Assembly (NCBI RefSeq): GCF_013300725.1
Contig: NZ_JAAIMM010000031.1
Location: forward strand, 1-38,868
Origin: Allocoprococcus comes
GTDB taxonomy: Bacteria; Bacillota; Clostridia; Lachnospirales; Lachnospiraceae
Direction of reading: 5' to 3'
DNA: 38,868 nucleotides
Shown: in pieces, positions 1 through 8,903 of the stretch
Layout of the letters: every line of letters begins with the position of its first letter
Position numbering within the stretch: the first letter of the stretch is position 1
Program-made: the position numbers and the translations under genes
Notes under the pieces: generated by a model
Told to the model about the DNA's origin: nothing
The model's input: the letters and a program-made list of their open reading frames with translations, nothing else
The model's database searches: none

Positions 1-38
1 TAGTATACAGGTAAATCCACGTTGCTACAAATGTGAGG

Positions 39-1067
39 TCACTTCATATTATCTAACCAGCCTCTATTCTGGACGTGTGGATTGACAAGGAATTTAGCAG
101 CCATAATCTCAATCGCTTCAATTTGCAATCCTTTTCCTTTTGTTCCCGCCCAGGATCCGTTGAATGTCCAATCTGTCCATCCGATATTTTTCTGGTGGAC
201 TCTGTAGATGTACGGCGTATCCTTGCCGGTAATCTTGATCGCTTCAATACGTTTATTCTGACCTGTAGTACCAAGGATTGTGTCTTTGGAGATATTCTTG
301 TATTCCTTATCGCCTACATCCTTGATATGCACTACCACGTCTGTTTCTCCGACAGGAATAAGTCGGAACGCTTCGATTCTCCGGTTCTGTCCAGTCGTTC
401 CCGACATACGACCATCAGACTGCCAACATGCCCAGCCAATATCTCTTGCATGGACCTGATATGATACGGATCCAAATACATCTTTCTTATCCTGGAACGT
501 ACCACCGGACTTAATAGCTCCATCGATCTGATCAGTTGACGCTACCAGAGCAATAGCAGAGATGCCAAATGCACTAAGGATTCCTCTTGCCAACTCATCT
601 GTCCGATTGTTAAATTTGCTCAAATCGCCGGAGTTTGTAATAAAACCGTTTTCCAGAAGACGATAGCTATAACCTTTATAGGCTGCTCTATTTACATTGG
701 CAAGATCGTTTTTTTCCACAATTTTATTTGCACGTCCCGGAAAGAAATTACCAATAAAATTTGAAAGAGCGGTATCATACTGATCTGGATTATATCCCTC
801 TTTAATGATTACATGACCTCCTTTTGCCGAAGCTCCTGCGCTGTCCATGTGCAACTCCAAAATCTGCCAATCTTTCGGAATATTAAGGCTCATGATTCCA
901 TTGTCTGCATACCAGTTTCGGTTCATATCTGCGACCGTGACATTTCCACCGCCTAATGCTGATAATCTGGAAGCGAGCGCACGTACACGCTCTGCCTCCG
1001 TATATCCATATCCTACTGCTCCGCAATCACCGGCGCCATGACCGGCTATAACATATAAATGTGCCAT
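39..1067 (-). CDS. N-acetylmuramoyl-L-alanine amidase endolysin with ChW repeats
   Basis: Cleaves the amide bond between muramic acid and the stem peptide at the end of the lytic cycle, reaching the wall through the adjacent holin. Residues 1-170 fit an Amidase_3 zinc fold, with probable ligands and catalytic residues H10, E25, H73 and E139 (LLENGF). Clostridial hydrophobic-W repeats follow at about 200-237 (HARDIGWACW), a degenerate one at 245-279, and one at 286-321 (HQKNIGWTDW). A further repeat starts at 330 but stops after GWLDNMK. The start has AAGGAG seven bases upstream. It is the last gene of the leftward late operon. The cut final repeat is odd, but the catalytic domain is complete. 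Confidence 0.93.
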   Translation of the reverse strand: MAHLYVIAGHGAGDCGAVGYGYTEAERVRALASRLSALGGGNVTVADMNRNWYADNGIMSLNIPKDWQILELHMDSAGASAKGGHVIIKEGYNPDQYDTALSNFIGNFFPGRANKIVEKNDLANVNRAAYKGYSYRLLENGFITNSGDLSKFNNRTDELARGILSAFGISAIALVASTDQIDGAIKSGGTFQDKKDVFGSVSYQVHARDIGWACWQSDGRMSGTTGQNRRIEAFRLIPVGETDVVVHIKDVGDKEYKNISKDTILGTTGQNKRIEAIKITGKDTPYIYRVHQKNIGWTDWTFNGSWAGTKGKGLQIEAIEIMAAKFLVNPHVQNRGWLDNMK

Positions 1068-1094
1068 AGTATCTCTCCTTTCAAGAGGACGGTT

Positions 1095-1565
1095 TTACTC
1101 GCCCTCAGTTCTCGGTTCTGTTTTGATCTCAATGTTTTTAACAGCATCTTCCGGAAGTTCTTCTGTCATATCTTCGAGGAATTTCTGAATCCATTTCTTT
1201 GCGCTTGCCGGAACCGGTAAGCCACATAAGGTCATATTTTTGAGGATGCTGACCGCCTCGTACAGGATGAAAAGCAGACAGAAAAATTCGCAGATACCTA
1301 ACTTTTCGATGCCGAGAATTTTGATATACGTTTCCGGCACCATGAATAAGATATTAATGTGCATGATCACGTCCGTAGCCATGAGCAGACACACCGAGAA
1401 AAGCATAGCTGCCTTACGGATTGCTCCGTCAATACCTACGCATGAGTTGAATTTATGCTCTTTGATCGCTCTCAGGACACCAAGAAGTGTGTCCAAAGTT
1501 ACTGCGATCAGTAAGATGCGGATAAATGAGTTGCCTGAAATTAATGCAATAATTTGATTCATCAT
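1095..1565 (-). CDS. Phage holin, toxin-secretion/lysis type (phage_holin_4 family)
   Basis: Small inner-membrane protein of 156 residues that should form the membrane lesion timing lysis. Hydrophobic segments lie at about 12-30 (FIRILLIAVTLDTLLGVL), 48-65 and 90-108. The pattern LDTLLGVLRAIKE followed by a short loop and GIxGAIRKAAML is typical of the phi29/TcdE-like holin superfamily. The C-terminal 45 residues are soluble and charged, rich in Glu and Lys, as expected for the cytosolic tail. It starts ATGATG behind AGGAAG and lies 27 bases upstream of the amidase, the usual holin-lysin order. Confidence 0.9.
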   Translation of the reverse strand: MMNQIIALISGNSFIRILLIAVTLDTLLGVLRAIKEHKFNSCVGIDGAIRKAAMLFSVCLLMATDVIMHINILFMVPETYIKILGIEKLGICEFFCLLFILYEAVSILKNMTLCGLPVPASAKKWIQKFLEDMTEELPEDAVKNIEIKTEPRTEGE

Positions 1566-1579
1566 TGTAATCTTCCTTT

Positions 1580-2500
1580 CTAAATTCCCCTTACAACTAG
1601 TAATGTTCCACCACTTAACCCTGTCGGTAATCCTGTCAGCTTTCCTCCAGAAACACCAAGTGTGATGTTTGTTGCAGCTGGTGATCCGTAAAATGCTGAT
1701 TTATAATAATTTGTGCCATTAAAAGCGTAAACAGTTGTAGTAGTAGAACCACCCCACTGTGATTTTGTGGTCTCATAAGCGTAACCGTATGCTTTGATTG
1801 TTCCAGATGCTGTCTTGAAAGATACTGTTGGGTTTGTTACATCTACAAGATACGCTTCGCAGTTGTTATTGCCACCTGATGCAGTTGCTTCATATGAGCC
1901 CGTCACACCAAGAATAGAAACACCTTTCTTGATATTGGAAGCAATAATCTTTGCCTGTTCTGACTCACTGATAGCAACTTTCCCTGACCCATTGTGATAT
2001 CCTTGTGGGATTGTATAACTTTCCGATTTATTGCTGATAGATTTGTCGACCGCGCCATTGTTCAGCATAGAACCTGTCAGTTTTCCGTCTTTCCCATAGG
2101 CAGTTTTACCGGTTAAGATATCTGGTGCAGTAGCGGTAGCAAAAGTGGTATGCCACTCTCTTTCCGAGCCTTTTTCCCTTACGCAGACCGCAAATCGAAC
2201 ACTGCCTTTGTGTGAGGTGACTTTTCTTTCCAGCACCCACTCAAAAGTTACATTGTCTCCGGAAGCCGTCATATTCTGGACAGGGTATCTGTCTTTTCCG
2301 GACTTTTCGCCAGATGCATTCTGCACATTGATATAGACGTCCGATTTCGTCAGATCAATGTTGTCCCCAACGATTTTCGGGCATATAAAATACTTTCTTA
2401 CACCCTTATTGTCATTTTCAACGCCCAAAAGGTTTTCTCCTTCCGGAATGATAATACTGCGATCATCCGCGTTGATTTCCAGATATTTAATCTCTGCCAT
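1580..2500 (-). CDS. Tail fibre / baseplate appendage protein
   Basis: A 306-residue protein. The N-terminal 130 residues look like a beta-rich baseplate-attachment domain of the BppU type. The middle carries two short motifs seen in many Firmicutes phage fibres, GKTAYGKDGKLTGSM (about 131-145) and KKGVSILGVTGSYE (about 191-204). The C-terminal 100 residues are rich in Gly, Thr, Ser and Tyr and are probably the receptor-facing tip. It lies between the baseplate genes and the holin, where adsorption proteins usually sit. The start follows AGGAG. Receptor specificity cannot be read from the sequence, and the tip is expected to vary most between relatives. Confidence 0.75.
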   Translation of the reverse strand: MAEIKYLEINADDRSIIIPEGENLLGVENDNKGVRKYFICPKIVGDNIDLTKSDVYINVQNASGEKSGKDRYPVQNMTASGDNVTFEWVLERKVTSHKGSVRFAVCVREKGSEREWHTTFATATAPDILTGKTAYGKDGKLTGSMLNNGAVDKSISNKSESYTIPQGYHNGSGKVAISESEQAKIIASNIKKGVSILGVTGSYEATASGGNNNCEAYLVDVTNPTVSFKTASGTIKAYGYAYETTKSQWGGSTTTTVYAFNGTNYYKSAFYGSPAATNITLGVSGGKLTGLPTGLSGGTLLVVRGI

Positions 2501-2510
2501 AGTCCATCTC

Positions 2511-3371
2511 CTAATCTACCGGAATAAAAATTCCTCTAATTGTCACACCAGTCCACGATCCGCCATTTTTAAAGGCAGATACATACAATTTATCGCTGTT
2601 CTGGCATTTGCCAAAAAATGTTGAGGATAATTTATAATAGTTGCCGTTGCGTCCCATGTCGACTTCATTTAGCTTGCAAGATACTTCCTGGCTGCATTGT
2701 TCGCCATTGATGGTTGATACCACATTCAGCGCAAATGCATATGTAATTCCGGATTTCAGCTGGCTCAGGTCAAGCGTTGCAGTCTTATAAGTGTCGGAAT
2801 CTGCACCCTGCGCAGTGGTATTGATAAATATCGCCTCTCTGTTGGACAAGGTGCTTTTTGCGCTGTCTACTTCGGTGTCGAATTCCGCTGCGGATCTCCG
2901 GACCGCAAACAATCTCTTAACATCCGCAATGGTAAGTCCGTTGATCTCAACCTGATACAGTGGCATATCTGCCGTCAGGTCACCACCCTGAATATCTCCA
3001 GACGTATAAGACGGTACCGCCGGATTGCTTTCGCTTGGCGTGCCCTGGATAACCTTAATCTCTACCGCCTCAACCTTTGAGCTGGTATTCTTGGTGTATC
3101 TTGCCACGATAAGGTCAATACGTTTCATTCCTTGCGAGCCATTTGCAATCGTGACAGAATTTGTCGTATTCTTTTTGATTGATGCAGCACAGCCCTGATG
3201 GATAAGTACTCCGTCCGTGATCCGGATCTCATTGTTTGAGATGACCACCGCATTAAGCTGCTGTCCGGTCTGCAAGACGCAAGAGCCTTTTCCGAAAATA
3301 CCGATATTGATATCTCTGTCCTGCTCTGCCGTGACATGTGCTGCGCCTGTGTAGCCTGTAATGATGTCCAT
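2511..3371 (-). CDS. Baseplate/tail protein of a family common in Lachnospiraceae phages
   Basis: A 286-residue protein beginning MDIITGYTGAAHVTAEQDRD. It has no signal peptide or membrane segment. The first 180 residues follow a pattern I associate with conserved proteins placed directly after the Gp37-like gene: GYTGxxHVTAxQD, then a line similar to RIDLIVARYTKN, then YQVEINGLTIADVKRLF. The last 100 residues look like a beta-sandwich and may contact the receptor. Spacing is tight on both sides (10 bases to the fibre gene, 3 to the Gp37-like gene). I know no experimentally assigned function, so a structural role in the tail tip is inferred from position. Confidence 0.7.
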   Translation of the reverse strand: MDIITGYTGAAHVTAEQDRDINIGIFGKGSCVLQTGQQLNAVVISNNEIRITDGVLIHQGCAASIKKNTTNSVTIANGSQGMKRIDLIVARYTKNTSSKVEAVEIKVIQGTPSESNPAVPSYTSGDIQGGDLTADMPLYQVEINGLTIADVKRLFAVRRSAAEFDTEVDSAKSTLSNREAIFINTTAQGADSDTYKTATLDLSQLKSGITYAFALNVVSTINGEQCSQEVSCKLNEVDMGRNGNYYKLSSTFFGKCQNSDKLYVSAFKNGGSWTGVTIRGIFIPVD

Positions 3372-3374
3372 TTA

Positions 3375-4376
3375 TTACTCTCCTTCCAATTTATACTCTA
3401 TTTTTTCTTTCCCTCCGGAAAGTTTCCAAATCTTCCTTCCGATTGGTTTTTTCATAATCACACCTGTAAGATAGTCTCTTCCGCCTACGATATCGCCAAT
3501 ATCGACATTTCCTTCAATTTTTTCCATCGTCATATCGTACTCGGTCTTATTCATCAGTTCGTACAATTTATCTTTTCCGCCTTTTAACAGGTCGTCTTGC
3601 TCTGCTCCGGAGCTGTCATACACCGCTTCTACCTCATCTATCCCTTTGTAGTATTGCGTCTGTCCGACATTTCCGGCAGAGTCAACATACAAGTGGATTA
3701 CCATGCGATCTTTTAATTCGCCCTTCCCAAGACATATCAGATGGTTAACTCCGTTTCTACAAATGTTGACTTTAAAATCAATATCGCTGTCGCTAGAGTA
3801 TTCGCATTCGGAAGAGTAGTCTGTGATCGGGACTGCCCTCACCTGCACATGACCGGCGTTTTCTTTTTCCGCCTGGATAAATTTAATCTCCATCCGGTAT
3901 CCGACAGACTGCAGCATTTTCCGCAGTCCGTCATGTAGCGTACAGTATCTGGCGAATTGATAGTTTGTAACCTTTACGCCGGTATCTTCGTCCGCACCAG
4001 TAAAAAGCCCAGGAAAAGCTTCCTGGACCTTCTGCCTGATGATTGCATTTAATTCTCCGGATACCATAGCGTAGTCTTGTCCGGATTCTGGCTTGATAAT
4101 TTTCTTCGCCATCAATCCTCGCCATGTAAATCCTTTTGCGGTAATACTATCTGCTTTTGTGCTGGTCGAAATTTCACGCACGATTCCGCCATATTCTGTG
4201 TCCGGAACATACACCATGCTTTCAAATTCAATCTGGCCGTTCCATCCAGAACGTGAAAATTTGATTTCGAAATCATTTACTGAATTTTTCTCGTCTGATC
4301 CAACTTCAAAGTCAATATCAGCATCCTTGACATATCCGAGTTCTTTTCCTTTTGGATCCGTGTAGATTAGCTCCAT
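3375..4376 (-). CDS. Siphovirus ReqiPepy6 Gp37-like tail-tip protein (Tal position)
   Basis: A 333-residue protein starting MELIYTDPKGKELGYVKDAD, followed by a ligand-like DIDFEVG strand and a YGGIVREI segment. This resembles the Gp37-like/late-control-D-like beta-rich domain that forms the hub below Dit in siphovirus tails. It occupies the tail-associated-lysin (Tal) position after tape measure and Dit, but no peptidase or lysozyme motif is visible. It may therefore be a hub without an enzyme. Its start overlaps the Dit stop by 10 bases, suggesting translational coupling. Confidence 0.8.
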   Translation of the reverse strand: MELIYTDPKGKELGYVKDADIDFEVGSDEKNSVNDFEIKFSRSGWNGQIEFESMVYVPDTEYGGIVREISTSTKADSITAKGFTWRGLMAKKIIKPESGQDYAMVSGELNAIIRQKVQEAFPGLFTGADEDTGVKVTNYQFARYCTLHDGLRKMLQSVGYRMEIKFIQAEKENAGHVQVRAVPITDYSSECEYSSDSDIDFKVNICRNGVNHLICLGKGELKDRMVIHLYVDSAGNVGQTQYYKGIDEVEAVYDSSGAEQDDLLKGGKDKLYELMNKTEYDMTMEKIEGNVDIGDIVGGRDYLTGVIMKKPIGRKIWKLSGGKEKIEYKLEGE

Positions 4377-5206
4377 TTCGGCACACTCCTCTCCTTAAAT
4401 ACAGTAAAATCAAATCCGAATTCTCCATTCCAGTTGACTGCCAGCGATCCGGATGGAATTGGCTCGAAAATGCTTTTATCTTTTGCTCTTTTTTCAAAGA
4501 TGTTCTGTATCGTTCCATTTCCAAGGTTCTTAGTTACTGTTTTCGCGCGACTGTTTACCGTAATGTACTCACCAGCACTCAGGGTATCGAATATCTGATA
4601 CGGATAATTGTTGATTGTGATTTTAGGATCCGCGCACGGACCGTATATGATCAATTCGAAATTGCTACTTTGGAAATGATCAATCATCCAGTCTTGCACT
4701 CCGTTCTTTTCGCGTGTATAGTCATAGCTATAATCATACGGATAATCTAAATAATCGGAGGATATTTTAGGTTCTGTCGAAATCGGAAAGAAACTTCTTT
4801 TTTCTTCCGCACACCAGAACGGATATGGACAATAGATTTCTACCTTACAATCTGTTCTGCTATTATTTTTACCAGATACTTCGTTGCTTGATTTATAGAT
4901 ATAGCAATCAATATAGTATTCTCCATAGTAGATTCTTCCTGGAGACAAGTTCGCTACATCTCTTTCAAAAGCATCCGTGATCTTATCTAGGATTTCTTTT
5001 CTTTCCTCTACTCTTCCACGTACAGTCAGAGTAATTTCATAAACTGCCGAATCTTTTGTAAAAGAATTTACCGTTACGCCCATTTTTCGTTCTGTCGTAT
5101 TTGGATTCCACTCGTAAGAATGGAAATATCCGGAGGTCGGTTTCATTTTGTCTCCGATCAGATTGTATTCTTCGCCGTTCGAGCATACATATTTAATCTC
5201 GATCAT
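4367..5206 (-). CDS. Distal tail protein (Dit, siphovirus-type tail component)
   Basis: A 279-residue protein that should form the hexameric ring joining the tail tube to the baseplate hub. The N-terminus (MIEIKYVCSNGEEYNL), the central GRIYYGEYYIDCYIYK strand and the later CPYPFWCAEE segment fit the phage tail family seen in Dit proteins. A tyrosine/aspartate-rich piece, YPYDYSYDY at about 157-165, is common in relatives. It starts in an ATGA overlap with the tape measure stop, and its end overlaps the next gene. Eighteen bases encoding the YPYDY motif recur exactly in an unrelated gene at 17,958-17,975. Confidence 0.88.
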   Translation of the reverse strand: MIEIKYVCSNGEEYNLIGDKMKPTSGYFHSYEWNPNTTERKMGVTVNSFTKDSAVYEITLTVRGRVEERKEILDKITDAFERDVANLSPGRIYYGEYYIDCYIYKSSNEVSGKNNSRTDCKVEIYCPYPFWCAEEKRSFFPISTEPKISSDYLDYPYDYSYDYTREKNGVQDWMIDHFQSSNFELIIYGPCADPKITINNYPYQIFDTLSAGEYITVNSRAKTVTKNLGNGTIQNIFEKRAKDKSIFEPIPSGSLAVNWNGEFGFDFTVFKERSVPKWS

Positions 5207-7155
5207 TCAAACACAACCCCCATTTCTCTTAAAGCTCTGGCTACTTCTCTGTCATTCATGTTGATCACAATCTTGTCACTTCCTCTGGATTTCTGCTTTA
5301 AGTATTCAAGCAGCTGTTCCAGTTTTGCCGACAAAATGCTATCTTTTTCGCTGTTCGCAACCGTACTTCCGGTAATAAGGTCTGCACTTGCCTTGAATGG
5401 TTCTTTAAGCGACCTTTGTAATTCGTTTGCCGCATTCGATATAAGCGATGTATTGTCAATCAATCCATTCGCGACTCCTGCATCAATCATTTTCCCGACA
5501 AACACACCCCAACGTGACGGAGAGTGGATTCCAAAGAAACTGAGCACATTGTCCTTGAAGCTTCCGAGAATTCCTTTTACAGTGTCCCACAACATATGTC
5601 CAGCTGCACTTAGTCCGTTCGCAATTCCGTGTATGATATTGCGCCCAACGCTTCCCCACGAAAAGCCTGTCGTGATCATTTGCTTAGCCGTGTTGAACGC
5701 TCCTTTAAGGATTTGTCCAGGTAAATGTACTAGTGCTTTTACTCCGTTAACAAGGAGATTCATGAGATTCTTTCCAACTCCAATCCAGTTCATTGCACTC
5801 AATACGCTTTCTGCTGCCGTAAATATCTTTGGAAGATTTGCGATCAATGTCGGAATTGCATTTATGATTCCTTTTGTCAGCGTTATGAGAATTTCTATCC
5901 CTGTTGAAAGGATTTTCGGCATGTTGTCATTGATGATTCCGGCAATATTTGTGATGATCTGCGGTACGGTTGCAATTAATGTCGGCAGAGAATTTGCTAT
6001 TCCTTGAGCCAGATTTTCAATCAGGTTAAGTCCGGCATCTATCAGTTGTCCGGCGTTTGCTCTCAAATTTTCCGAAATCGTCACAAGCATTGGAAGAAAC
6101 TGTGCGCAAAATGTCGGTATTCCAGATGTAAGTCCGCTCGATATTTGATTAAGCAGCTCAACGCCAACCGTTGTAAAACTCGTCAGCATACTTGGTATGT
6201 ATGTCAACAAATTCGCCAGCATTCCTTGCGCTGCCACTATTGCTTGCGGACCATAGGTTTGCATCGCCTGTACTATAGCTTTCGGTAGTGATGTCATTAC
6301 GCTGCCTATTGCCGGAATGACATTTGACGCAAAAGAAACCGCAGAATTCACAAGATCGTTTAAGGAATCTTCCACCGAAAGAATCGCATTTCCACTTCCA
6401 TCTTTTACACCAGTTAAGGATGCCAAGAAATTAGTCGCAGACGCTTTCATCATATTAAACGAACCAGATATTGTCCCTTCCGCTTCTATAGCTGTCGTTC
6501 CTGTAATTCCAAGCTCTCCCTGGATCACATGAATCGCACTGTAGACGTCTGCCAGATTATCGATGTTGTATTCTACTCCACTGAGTTCCTGCGCTTTATC
6601 AAGAAGCCTTTGCATCTCCCCTTTTGTTCCGCCATAGCCGAGCTTTAGGTTGTCCAGCATCGTATAATTCTGCTTTGCGAATCCCTGATACGCATTTGTG
6701 ATGTCTTCCATGTTGGTTCCCATTTTATTTGCGTTGTCTGACATGTCCGTCATTGCCATATCAGCTATATCAGCGGCTTTTGACGTATTATTTCCAAGCG
6801 AGCTTAACAGAGATGCCGCAAACGAGGTCGACTGCTCCATATAGGCATTTGCAGATAATCCTGCTGTTTTATACGCATTGATAGCGTTTTGATGCATCTT
6901 TTCCGCTGATTCCTTAAACAACGTTTCAATTCCGCCCATGCTCTGTTCGATTGCCGCACCCTCATTGATTGTCGATACAAGTGCTTTACCGATAGCTGCA
7001 GTCGCAATCACATTTTTGATTGTACTGACAAGTTTTCCGCCAAAAGAGGTTCCGGCCACTTCTGCCTCCGGTTCTATCGCCTGTTGTATTTTTCCACTGA
7101 TTCCTTTTGCAGACGGAACAATCTGCACATAGGCCTTTGCAAGTTCCGTAGCCAT
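5203..7155 (-). CDS. Tail tape measure protein
   Basis: A 650-residue protein that should set tail length and be ejected with the DNA. The N-terminus (MATELAKAYVQIVPSAKGIS) is the usual start of Firmicutes tape measures. Residues about 20-260 are alanine- and serine-rich helix with TMP-type segments. Residues about 265-480 are strongly hydrophobic with repeated SLPTLIATVPQIITNIAGII-like units that could span the membrane at ejection. A late HSPSRWGVFVGKMIDAGVANG motif is typical of the C-terminal region. At about 1.5 Angstrom per residue, the known ruler relation predicts a tail near 100 nm. It overlaps the stop of the preceding chaperone (TAATG) and Dit (ATGA). Confidence 0.93.
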   Translation of the reverse strand: MATELAKAYVQIVPSAKGISGKIQQAIEPEAEVAGTSFGGKLVSTIKNVIATAAIGKALVSTINEGAAIEQSMGGIETLFKESAEKMHQNAINAYKTAGLSANAYMEQSTSFAASLLSSLGNNTSKAADIADMAMTDMSDNANKMGTNMEDITNAYQGFAKQNYTMLDNLKLGYGGTKGEMQRLLDKAQELSGVEYNIDNLADVYSAIHVIQGELGITGTTAIEAEGTISGSFNMMKASATNFLASLTGVKDGSGNAILSVEDSLNDLVNSAVSFASNVIPAIGSVMTSLPKAIVQAMQTYGPQAIVAAQGMLANLLTYIPSMLTSFTTVGVELLNQISSGLTSGIPTFCAQFLPMLVTISENLRANAGQLIDAGLNLIENLAQGIANSLPTLIATVPQIITNIAGIINDNMPKILSTGIEILITLTKGIINAIPTLIANLPKIFTAAESVLSAMNWIGVGKNLMNLLVNGVKALVHLPGQILKGAFNTAKQMITTGFSWGSVGRNIIHGIANGLSAAGHMLWDTVKGILGSFKDNVLSFFGIHSPSRWGVFVGKMIDAGVANGLIDNTSLISNAANELQRSLKEPFKASADLITGSTVANSEKDSILSAKLEQLLEYLKQKSRGSDKIVINMNDREVARALREMGVVFE

Positions 7156-7526
7156 TATTCTTCACCTCTTGTCAATTTTTGCCATTCTCTATCAAATTCT
7201 TCTCCTGAAGCAAACGTGCGAATATCCTTGTTTTCTCGTGGCTCTTCTCCCATCATCATTGCAAGCAATGATTTCGGTCTATTTTCTCCAGTGGTTCCGT
7301 CTTTCGACTGTAACCATGCGGTTGTTCTGGTTCCGTCAGCAATAGCTGCCATCAGAATAGTTTCTGGTATCGGTTCGATGCCTGCTATTTTCATTTTGAT
7401 TCTTGAATCTGCCCTCAACCCACAAGAAAAAGTCGCTACCATTTTGCACGGTAACGACTTGTAATCATAGATATGATATGTTTCTGCAAGGTCACACAAG
7501 AGTGCGTCCTTGTCAAGATTAAGCAT
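7155..7526 (-). CDS. Tail assembly chaperone, downstream frame (DUF5361-like, T part of a frameshift product)
   Basis: A 123-residue frame matching the DUF5361/phage tail chaperone type (LLCDLAETYHIYDYKSLP near the N-terminus, then a conserved ARxxxKMAG-like line). It precedes the tape measure, the position of lambda gpGT-type proteins. The ATG at 7526 has no clear ribosome site. The frame is open further upstream and lies in -1 relative to the preceding gene, which ends in an A AAA AAC slip site. The likely biological product is therefore a fusion of the two frames, reading through CTC TTA ATC CTC GCC TAC ATG. The separate ATG product is probably minor or absent. Confidence 0.85.
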   Translation of the reverse strand: MLNLDKDALLCDLAETYHIYDYKSLPCKMVATFSCGLRADSRIKMKIAGIEPIPETILMAAIADGTRTTAWLQSKDGTTGENRPKSLLAMMMGEEPRENKDIRTFASGEEFDREWQKLTRGEE

Positions 7527-7537
7527 GTAGGCGAGGA

Positions 7538-7801
7538 TTAAGAGTTTTTTCCTTCTTTTACGCTGTTGAAGATTTCTCCGATTTCGATCATCATTTTTGA
7601 TGCCGGCACTCTTCCGCTTTCTGTTCTTAAATGTTCTTTTAAGCGATCCTTCTGTTCTTTTCCGAGAAGCCGATTTAATGCGCTGGATGTTTTTGCTGCG
7701 TTTCCATCATCCATCTCGCACAAATCTTCCAGTAGCTCATAATCATCCAATGATTCCTCGTCGATTTCGTACTCAAATCCGCTAGTTGTTTTTCCTGTCA
7801 T
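7538..7801 (-). CDS. Tail assembly chaperone, upstream frame (G part)
   Basis: An 87-residue acidic protein ([20 protein letters not shown]) of the small tail assembly chaperone type that coats the tape measure during assembly. It lies between the major tail protein and the tape measure. Its last codons, GGA AAA AAC TCT TAA, contain a perfect -1 slippery heptamer six bases before the stop codon. Most ribosomes should end here and make the short G-like form, while a minority slip and add the 123-residue T-like domain. It starts in a TAATG overlap with the major tail protein stop. Confidence 0.85.
   Translation of the reverse strand: MTGKTTSGFEYEIDEESLDDYELLEDLCEMDDGNAAKTSSALNRLLGKEQKDRLKEHLRTESGRVPASKMMIEIGEIFNSVKEGKNS
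7544..7550 (-). promoter_or_regulatory. Programmed -1 ribosomal frameshift site A_AAA_AAC
   Basis: On the minus strand the codons GGA AAA AAC place the heptamer A AAA AAC exactly in the X XXY YYZ register of the upstream chaperone frame. A -1 slip moves reading into CTC TTA ATC CTC GCC TAC ATG, open and continuous with the DUF5361 frame. Frameshifting between the two chaperone genes ahead of the tape measure is widely conserved in tailed phages. Confidence 0.85.
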
Positions 7802-8352
7802 TATTCGCTCCCCTTAATATACTCATAGTGTGTCTGTCCTTCTGCATCAGGAACGGCTGAAAGTGTTGTTTCGTATCCGATAGAATCATCGTCTTTGTAT
7901 ACAATATCTCCGATTTCCGTAATGCTTGCGCACGGAATTACGATACGTTTTACCGCTTTTTTCAGGATCACATCAATAACCCAGCTGCTCTGTTCCGCTT
8001 CGTTTGCATTTGCTTTTACAGTGATACCTTCTTTCAGCGTTCCGGAAACGTTTTTATCGCCGTAAACACTTTTCAGGACTTCCACATTCAGCGATTCGAT
8101 AAAAGTTGTCTTGAATGTGTCTTCTTTGCTTGTCTGCATGGTTAATACTACATCTCCACCCCATGCTTTTTTATTGTCTGATTCCGGACTGTTGGAGTTT
8201 GTCAGCCCATCTTCTGAACAATATCCGAGTGTTTTAAAAGCCTCGTTCAATTCTGTAGTTGCATCCGTTGGCAGTACTGTGCCGAGTGGTGCTCTAAAAA
8301 TGGCACCGCCGACTTTTGGCTTGCCAGTACTTACATTTTTTACATCTGACAT
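7801..8352 (-). CDS. Major tail protein (tail tube subunit)
   Basis: A 183-residue protein beginning [19 protein letters not shown], placed just before the tail chaperones. The line [30 protein letters not shown] is a conserved N-terminal feature of Firmicutes siphovirus tube proteins. The rest is beta-rich with no membrane segment. I chose the ATG at 8352 because AAGGAGG lies six to seven bases upstream. A longer frame to 8436 would run back into the preceding gene without a ribosome site. The stop overlaps the chaperone start. Confidence 0.9.
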   Translation of the reverse strand: MSDVKNVSTGKPKVGGAIFRAPLGTVLPTDATTELNEAFKTLGYCSEDGLTNSNSPESDNKKAWGGDVVLTMQTSKEDTFKTTFIESLNVEVLKSVYGDKNVSGTLKEGITVKANANEAEQSSWVIDVILKKAVKRIVIPCASITEIGDIVYKDDDSIGYETTLSAVPDAEGQTHYEYIKGSE

Positions 8353-8353
8353 C

Positions 8354-8698
8354 TTATTCCTCCTTAAAATATACGATATCGTACACTGCCTGATACCTGT
8401 ATTTTTTTCTTGCTGTATCTGTATAGTTGTAGTCACTATTAAGAGTACACTTGCTGATATCGTTCCTATCTATTATATTTTCCATCGTGGCTTTCACTTG
8501 CTCATTTAAGACGGCCGTGTCGTATAATGTACCGGCATAGGACTGGATTGCCACTGTTGCACTGTCAATATGGTTCTCCTGTCCACTTCCAGTTTTTTCA
8601 ACCAGGATGTATTTTTCCGGAAGTCCTGGTTCTTCTTCCAGCCTAACCGGTATTTGCAGTTGTTCTTCAAGATAGTCTTTAATCGTTTTTTCTATCAT
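8354..8698 (-). CDS. Tail completion / tail terminator-type protein
   Basis: A 114-residue protein ([20 protein letters not shown]). It occupies the slot after the HK97 gp10-like gene and before the major tail protein, where tail terminators lie in HK97- and SPP1-like phages. The pattern of an N-terminal helix, a [20 protein letters not shown] strand pair and a late [12 protein letters not shown] strand matches the small alpha/beta fold of terminator proteins. No catalytic motif is visible. It overlaps the upstream gene by 20 bases and leaves one base before the major tail protein. Function rests on position and fold pattern. Confidence 0.7.
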   Translation of the reverse strand: MIEKTIKDYLEEQLQIPVRLEEEPGLPEKYILVEKTGSGQENHIDSATVAIQSYAGTLYDTAVLNEQVKATMENIIDRNDISKCTLNSDYNYTDTARKKYRYQAVYDIVYFKEE

Positions 8699-8903
8699 TC
8701 TTCTTTCCCATCGCTTTCAGTAGGCTGTTGTTTCCGTCATCTCCACACACTTTCACGACTGCTCGTGTCTGTGCAACGTAGTCTTCTTTTTCCGCCGTGC
8801 TCGATATCTTGTTTGCCTGTTCCATGAGGATCGCCTTCATTTCCGGTGATTTCATCAGTTCACGGACTCCTGCACGATTGAGTTCAATTTTTACTTTACT
8901 CAT
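8679..8903 (-). CDS. HK97 gp10-like head-tail joining protein (short)
   Basis: A 74-residue protein beginning MSKVKIELNRAGVRELMKSP. The NRAGVRELMKSPEMKAILMEQA helix is the typical start of short Firmicutes gp10-like proteins, and the C-terminus is basic (GKKNDRKND). The ATG at 8903 is preferred because it overlaps the previous stop by only 8 bases; the longer frame would sit entirely on the head-closure gene. At 74 residues it is near the lower limit for this family, but the segment with ARAVVKV is retained. Expected role: connection of the completed head to the tail. Confidence 0.78.
   Translation of the reverse strand: MSKVKIELNRAGVRELMKSPEMKAILMEQANKISSTAEKEDYVAQTRAVVKVCGDDGNNSLLKAMGKKNDRKND

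Noticed and set aside
5120-6007. Open frame of 295 codons opposite the tape measure gene
   Set aside because: It is antisense to the Dit start and the hydrophobic tape measure repeats; its composition merely mirrors the repeat codons.
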